From NCBI RefSeq assembly GCF_001666755.1, contig NZ_LZJC01000140.1, positions 42,545 through 106,544 of the forward strand: 64,000 nucleotides of DNA. The letters run 5' to 3'. A program made the translations under genes and the position numbers. Positions 59,354-64,000 of the stretch are shown here, piece by piece (position 1 is the stretch's first letter; each line of letters opens with the position of its first letter). The DNA is from Mycobacterium sp. E1214 (GTDB lineage Bacteria > Actinomycetota > Actinomycetes > Mycobacteriales > Mycobacteriaceae). The notes beneath the pieces were generated by a model that saw only the letters and a list, made by a program, of their open reading frames with translations, was not told the DNA's origin and did not search any database.

Positions 59354-60415
59354 ATGAGCATCACCAGCACAGACCGTCCGCTACGGGTCATCCAGTGGAC
59401 CACCGGCAACATCGGGCGGCGTTCACTGCACGCCATCATCGGCAGGCCCGACATGGAATTGGTCGGTGTCTACGCCCACGGCGCGGACAAGGTGGGCGTC
59501 GACGCCGCCGAGCTGTCCGGCTGGCCGGAACCGACCGGCGTCCAGGCCACCAACGACGTCGACGCGCTGATCGCGTTGGGCGCCGACGCCTGCTGCTACA
59601 ACCCGTTGTGGCCCAGCGTCGACGAGTTGGTGCGGTTGCTGGAATCGGGTGTCAACGTGTGCACCAGCGCGGCCTGGATCACCGGCGGCAAGCAGTCGCC
59701 GCAAGACCGCGAGCGCATCCTGGATGCCTGCAAGCGCGGCGAGTCGACGATCTTCGGCAGCGGCGCCCACCCGGGCATGACCAACATGGTCGGCATGGTG
59801 CTGTCGGCCTCGTGTGAGCGCGTCGACGAGATCCGCATCACCGAGTCGGTGGACTGCTCGACTTACGAATCGGCGGAAACTCAGAGGGCCATGGGCTTTT
59901 CGCAGGATCCCGACACCCCGGGGCTCGCCGAGAACGTGCGTCGGGAAAGCGAGGTGTTCGCCGAATCCGCGGCCATGATGGCCGACGCGATCGGGGCCAC
60001 GCTGGACCGGATGACGTTCGACGTGACGTTCACCGCGGCCACCGCCGATTCCGACCTGGGCTTCATGACCATCCCCGCGGGCACCGTCGGCGGCGTCTAC
60101 GGCTACCACCGCGGCTGGCAGGGCGACCGCAACGTCGTCAGCGTCGGGTTCAACTGGACCATGGGCAATCACGTCGAGCCGCCCAAGCCGCTCGAGCACG
60201 GGCACGTGATCCAGGTGTTCGGCCTGCCCAACATGCGCACGGTGTTGCACTGCCTGCCCCCCAAAGACTGGTCGGAGCCCGGCTTCATGGGTCTGGGCAT
60301 GATTTACACCGCCATGCCGGTGACCAACGCGGTGCCCGCGGTGGTGGCCGCCGCCCCCGGGATCGCGACCCTGGCCGACCTGCCGCCGGTCACCGGGCGG
60401 GTGGCGGCCCCATGA
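59354..60415 (+). CDS. DapB-like NAD(P)-dependent dehydrogenase
   Basis: A 353-residue protein with a Rossmann N-terminus (RVIQWTTGNIGRRSLHAIIG) and the block GSGAHPGMTNMVGMVLSASC. It belongs to the dihydrodipicolinate-reductase-like group widespread in mycobacteria, related to amine or 2,4-diaminopentanoate dehydrogenases, and is not the lysine-pathway DapB. The ATG at 59354 follows AAAGGAG; a longer in-frame reading that overlaps the preceding gene is rejected. Last gene of the fadE operon, 40 bp after the PPOX gene. Confidence 0.8.
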   Translation: MSITSTDRPLRVIQWTTGNIGRRSLHAIIGRPDMELVGVYAHGADKVGVDAAELSGWPEPTGVQATNDVDALIALGADACCYNPLWPSVDELVRLLESGVNVCTSAAWITGGKQSPQDRERILDACKRGESTIFGSGAHPGMTNMVGMVLSASCERVDEIRITESVDCSTYESAETQRAMGFSQDPDTPGLAENVRRESEVFAESAAMMADAIGATLDRMTFDVTFTAATADSDLGFMTIPAGTVGGVYGYHRGWQGDRNVVSVGFNWTMGNHVEPPKPLEHGHVIQVFGLPNMRTVLHCLPPKDWSEPGFMGLGMIYTAMPVTNAVPAVVAAAPGIATLADLPPVTGRVAAP

Positions 60416-60462
60416 CGCTATGGCGTCCGCCACACTAACGCGCCCCGGAGGAACGCCCCCGT

Positions 60463-60481
60463 GCACTAAGGTTTAGAGTGC
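60463..60481. promoter_or_regulatory. possible operator upstream of mmpS-mmpL
   Basis: GCACTAAGGTTTAGAGTGC has inverted arms GCACT/AGTGC around a 9-bp centre and lies about 100 bp before the mmpS start. It could bind a TetR or MarR-type regulator; mmpS-mmpL operons are often controlled this way. It could be chance. Confidence 0.35.
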
Positions 60482-60584
60482 TTAGCCGAGCAAATGTTTC
60501 GGTGACAACGGGTGTCGTCAGCGGCGATGGCGGGTTCTCGCAATACGCGTGCGAGGCCGGCGGGCGGTGAAAGGCGGTCGGGCA

Positions 60585-61049
60585 GTGGCTGGTTCGAAAT
60601 CAGGCTCACGTTCCGGCGTGCTCACGCGCGGACTCAAGCGGGCGTGGATCCCCCTGGTGTTGGTGGTGGTTCTCAGCATCTCCGCGGTGGGGGTGTCCCG
60701 GCTTCACAAGGTCTTCGGCTCCAAGGACCTCAACGCCAACGCCGGCGCGGGCATCGAGATCGTGCAGTTCAACCCCAAGGTCGTCGTGTACGAGATCGCC
60801 GGGCCGCCCGGCAGCACGGCCAATATCAACTACTGGGACGCCGACGCGAACACGCACCAGGTCAACGGGGCCCCGCTGCCGTGGCAGGTCACGATCTCGA
60901 CCACGTTGCCGTCGGTGAGCGCCAACATCATGGCGCAGGCCGACGCCGATGAGATCAGTTGCAAGATCACCGTCGACGGAATCGAGCGAGAACATCAACA
61001 GTCCGCGGGGCACAACGCCCAGACCTTCTGCCTGGTGAAGTCCGCATGA
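60585..61049 (+). CDS. MmpS-family membrane protein
   Basis: About 154 residues: short basic N-terminus, one transmembrane helix (AWIPLVLVVVLSISAVGVSR), then an exported beta-rich MmpS domain with IVQFNPKVVVYEIAGPPGST, INYWDADANTHQVNGAPLPW and the ending CKITVDG...CLVKSA typical of MmpS4/MmpS5-like proteins, with two Cys that likely pair. The start is uncertain (GTG 60585, 60567 or 60549). It overlaps mmpL by 4 nt (ATGA). MmpS proteins are accessory subunits of MmpL exporters, including the siderophore exporters MmpS4/5-MmpL4/5. Confidence 0.88.
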   Translation: MAGSKSGSRSGVLTRGLKRAWIPLVLVVVLSISAVGVSRLHKVFGSKDLNANAGAGIEIVQFNPKVVVYEIAGPPGSTANINYWDADANTHQVNGAPLPWQVTISTTLPSVSANIMAQADADEISCKITVDGIEREHQQSAGHNAQTFCLVKSA

Positions 61050-63735
61050 CCGACATCAACAACAAGATCGGCAGCCACCGCGACCTGAGCGCCGACGACA
61101 CGGGTCCTATCAGGACCGCCGACGGCGGCAAGCCCGAACGCGGCCACCGCCCCTTCCTGCCGCACATGATCCGCATCTTCGCGGTGCCCATCATCATCGG
61201 CTGGGTCGCCGTCACGGTGCTGGTGAACGTCCTCATTCCCCCGCTCGAGACGGTCAGCGAGATGCACTCGGCTCCGATGACCCCGCTCGACGCGCCTTCG
61301 ATGAAGGCGATGATGTTGATGGGGCACAACTTTCACGAGTTCGACTCCAACAGCACGGTGATGATCGTGATCGAGGGTCAGCAGCCGCTGGGCCCCGACG
61401 CGCACAAGTACTACGACGAGCTGATCCGCAAGCTGCGCCAGGACCCGAAGCACATCCAGCACATCCAGGACTTCTGGGGCGACCGGCTGACAGCGGCCGG
61501 CGCGCAGAGCGCCGACGCCAAGGCGTCGTACACGCAGATCAACCTCGCCGGCAACCAGGGCACGACGCTGGCCAACGACTCCGTCGAGGCCGTCCGCAAG
61601 GTGATCGAACACACCCAGGCGCCCCCCGGGGTGAAGGCCTACGTGACCGGCCCGGCCGCCCTGTCCGACGACATGCACCTGATCGGCAATGACAGCCTGG
61701 CCAAGATCACGTTGTTCACGCTGGCCGCCATCGCGATCATGCTCTTGTTGGTCTACCGGTCCATTTCGACGACGCTGATCCAGCTGTTCATGACCTTCGT
61801 CGGGCTGGCCTGCTCGCGGGGTGTGGTCGCGCTCCTCGGGTACAACGACGTCTTCGGGCTCACCACGTTCGCCGCCAATATCCTCACGATGCTGGCGATC
61901 GCCGCCGCGACGGACTACGGCATTTTCCTCGTCGGTCGCTACCAGGAGGCGCGCCAAGCCGGTGAGGACCCCGAAAGCGCTTACTACACCACCTTCAAGA
62001 GTGTCGCCCCGGTGATCCTGGGGTCCGGTCTCACGATCGCCGGCGCCACCTACTGCCTGAGCTTCGCGCGGTTGCCGTGGTTCAACACCATGGGCGCGCC
62101 CGTGGCGATCGGCATGCTCGTCGTCGTCCTGGCCGGCCTCACGCTCGGTCCGGCCGTCGTCTTCCTGGGCAGCCGGTTTCACCGCTTCGAGCCCAGGGGC
62201 GCGGCCAAGCGGACGGGGCTGTGGCGTCGGGTCGGCATCGCGGTCGTTCGTTGGCCCGCACCGATTTTGGCCGTCAGCGGCGCCGTCGTCCTGGTCGGCA
62301 TGGTGGTGTTGCCCAGCTTCAAGACCAGCTACAACGACCGCTATTATCTGCCGGAATCGGCGCCGTCGAACGTCGGGCAGGCCGCCGCCGACCGGCACTT
62401 CTCCCAGGCCCGGATGAACCCGGATCTGCTGATGGTCGACGCCGACCACGACATGCGCAACCCCGCCGACATGTTGGTGCTGGACAAGGTCGCCCGCAAC
62501 GTCCTGCGAACCATCGGCATCGCGATGATCCAGGACATCACCCGGCCGTTGGGCATCCCGATTCAGCACAGCTCCATACCGTTCCAGAACAGCATGCAAA
62601 GCCAGACGACGATGCAGAACATGCAGTTCCTCAAGGACCGGATGGGCGACATCCTCAAGATGGCCGACGAGATGCAGACCATGATCGGCACCACCGAGCG
62701 GATGTACCGGGTGACGCAGGACCTGGCCAACGCCGCCGACGACAGCGCCAAGACCACCAGGGAGACGTCGGAGATCACCGACGAATTGCGGAACCACATC
62801 GCCGATTTCGACGATTTCTTCCGGCCGATCAAGTCGTACTTCTACTGGGAGAAGCACTGCTTCGACATCCCGATCTGCTGGTCGCTGCGGTCGTTGTGGG
62901 ACTCCCTCGACGGTTTCGACGACCTGGCCGGGCAGTTCCACATCCTGTCCGACGACATCACCCGTACCGCCGCGGCGACGCACGAGATGCTGGTGCTGAT
63001 TCCGTCGATGATCAACTCGCTGAAGATCACCCACGGCCTGACCCTGACGATGTACCAGACGTTCAAGGCGATGCTCGACCAGATGGACGCGTTGAGCAAC
63101 ACCGCGATCGTGATGGGTCAAAGCTTCGACCAGTCCAAGAACGACGACCTGTTCTACCTGCCCCCGGAGGCGTTCCAAAACCCGGACTTCCAGACGGGTC
63201 TGCGAATGTTCTTGTCGCCGGACGGCAAGTCGGCGCGCTTCTTCGTCACCCACCAGGGTGACCCGATGAGCCCGGAGGGCATCGCGCGTGTCGACGCCGA
63301 ACGGGTGGCCGCCCAGGAGGCGCTGAAGATGTCGTCGCTGTCGGACGCCAAGGTCTACCTCGGTGGAACCGCCGCGACGTTCAAGGACATGGCCGACGGC
63401 GAGAAGTACGACTTGATGATCGCCGTGCTGTCCGCCCTGACGCTGATCTTCATGATCATGTTGATCCTGACCCGCAGCGTGGTGGCCGCGGTGGTCATCG
63501 TCGGCACCGCCGCCAGCTCGATCGCCGCGTCGTTCGGCTTGTCGGTGCTGATCTGGCAGGACCTGGTGGGCCTCAAGATCCACTGGATCGTGGCGGCGCT
63601 CTCGGTCATCATCCTGTTGGCCGTCGGCTCCGACTACAACCTGCTGCTGGTGTCGCGGTTCAAGGAGGAGATCCACGCCGGGCTCAAGACCGGGACGATC
63701 CGCTCGATGGGCGGCACCGGCGGAGTGGTTACCGC
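61046..63735 (+). CDS. MmpL-family RND transporter, 3' end disrupted by an inverted junction
   Basis: From ATG 61046 the frame is open and MmpL-like for 896 residues. Domains: TM1 (HMIRIFAVPIIIGWVAVTVL), periplasmic loop, a TM block with the proton-relay pair DY in IAAATDYGIFLVGRYQEAR near residue 288, a second periplasmic loop with a coiled-coil-like stretch (about 500-600), and the second relay in AVGSDYNLLLVSRFKEE near 857. After GGTGGVVTA (63735) the plus strand reads unrelated sequence (RVHHLRPPEPPAQQG) because the next 265 bp are the 3' part of mmpL in reverse orientation. Without that junction the protein would continue for about 60 more residues of transmembrane sequence. It exports lipids or siderophores by family; the substrate is not known. 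Confidence 0.85.
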
Positions 63736-64000
63736 GCGGGTGCACCACCTGCGGCCACCAGAACCACCGGCCCAGCAGGGTGGCGATCGACGGCATCAAC
63801 AGGGTGCGCACCACCAGCGTGTCCAGCAGCAGGCCGATGCAGACGGTCGAGCCGAACTGGCCCAGCACCTTCAGATCACTGCCCAGCATGGACGCCATGG
63901 TGAACGCGAACACCAGACCCGCGGCGGTAACCACTCCGCCGGTGCCGCCCATCGAGCGGATCGTCCCGGTCTTGAGCCCGGCGTGGATCTCCTCCTTGAA
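63659..64000. repeat. 77-bp perfect inverted repeat flanking a 188-bp inverted mmpL segment
   Basis: 63659-63735 (starting ttcaaggaggagatccacgc) is the exact reverse complement of 63924-64000. The 188 bp between, 63736-63923, is mmpL 3' sequence in reverse orientation. The junction at 63735 shares GCG/CGC microhomology with the other side. The second arm reaches the window edge, so the repeat may be longer. Confidence 0.95.
63736..64000 (-). pseudogene. mmpL C-terminal fragment in inverted orientation
   Basis: Read on the minus strand from 64000, this encodes FKEEIHAGLKTGTIRSMGGT, GGVVTAAGLVFAFTMASMLG, SDLKVLGQFGSTVCIGLLLD, TLVVRTLLMPSIATLLGRWF and WWPQVVHPR, which is what should follow residue 871 of the plus-strand mmpL. 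At 63736 it joins antisense DNA, so no natural stop is present. It is either the fold-back arm of a chimeric assembly or part of a second, convergent mmpL reaching in from beyond 64000. Confidence 0.85.

Noticed and set aside
60995..63952. 985-residue minus-strand ORF opposite mmpL
   Set aside because: Apart from its first 70 or so residues (the inverted mmpL fragment) it is antisense to a clear MmpL protein and has His/Arg/Gln/Gly-rich composition typical of reading GC-rich coding DNA backwards.
1..64000. tRNA, rRNA, insertion sequences or prophage genes
   Set aside because: No cloverleaf-like tRNA, rRNA stretch, transposase or integrase sequence was seen on either strand.

Overview
The window is high-GC actinobacterial DNA whose gene order follows, almost gene for gene, the Mycobacterium tuberculosis stretch that I remember as Rv2374c to Rv2415c (hrcA, cfp2, the mbt cluster, hemN/hemW, nirA-cysH, cysA-W-T-subI, lppR, lepA, rpsT, holA, comEC/EA). 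The differences (two cfp2-like genes, a stand-alone mbtT, a desaturase and an oxidase beside mbtA/mbtI, three lppR-like genes, no rpfD, che1 or ggtB, no eis next to comEA) suggest a slow-growing non-tuberculous mycobacterium, most likely of the M. avium complex. The species call is inference; no database was searched.

Layout. 1-2.1 kb: start of hrcA, a small conserved gene, and two secreted CFP-2-like proteins. 2.1-23.3 kb: the minus-strand operon mbtB-T-C-D-E-F-G-H, whose genes overlap or nearly touch, for the NRPS/PKS assembly line of the siderophore mycobactin. An IdeR (iron) box at 23281-23299 separates it from divergent mbtA. 23.4-29.2 kb: mbtA and a berberine-bridge-type flavin oxidase (plus strand), facing mbtI and a DesA1-type acyl-ACP desaturase (minus strand). 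MbtI makes salicylate, MbtA loads it on MbtB, MbtB/E/F add amino acids, MbtC/D the ketide unit, and MbtG hydroxylates lysine. MbtE is dimodular and its second adenylation domain has an unusual pocket; this is the most interesting biochemical oddity here.

29.2-32.6 kb: small ORFs, an SbtA-type bicarbonate transporter, hemW. 32.7-39.6 kb: assimilatory sulfur metabolism, with nirA-cysH on the plus strand and subI-cysT-cysW-cysA on the minus strand. Each unit is preceded by a cysteine-rich leaderless short ORF of the kind known to act as a cysteine-responsive attenuator.

39.6-52.9 kb: small membrane peptides, a GH15 trehalase-type hydrolase, three PknH-sensor-like lipoproteins, lepA (with an apparent non-AUG start), a PemK/MazF-fold protein, a 57-58 bp tandem repeat, a CBS-domain gene with a consensus CRP site, an RNase Z-like hydrolase, the transglutaminase/alpha-E/ATP-grasp trio, and rpsT. 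52.9-56.4 kb: holA, comEC, comEA. 56.6-60.4 kb: an acyl-CoA dehydrogenase pair with a flavin/F420-type oxidoreductase and a DapB-like dehydrogenase. 60.5-64.0 kb: mmpS and mmpL. The mmpL 3' end folds back on itself: 63659-63735 is the exact reverse complement of 63924-64000, so the end of the window is either a chimeric assembly or a real inversion.
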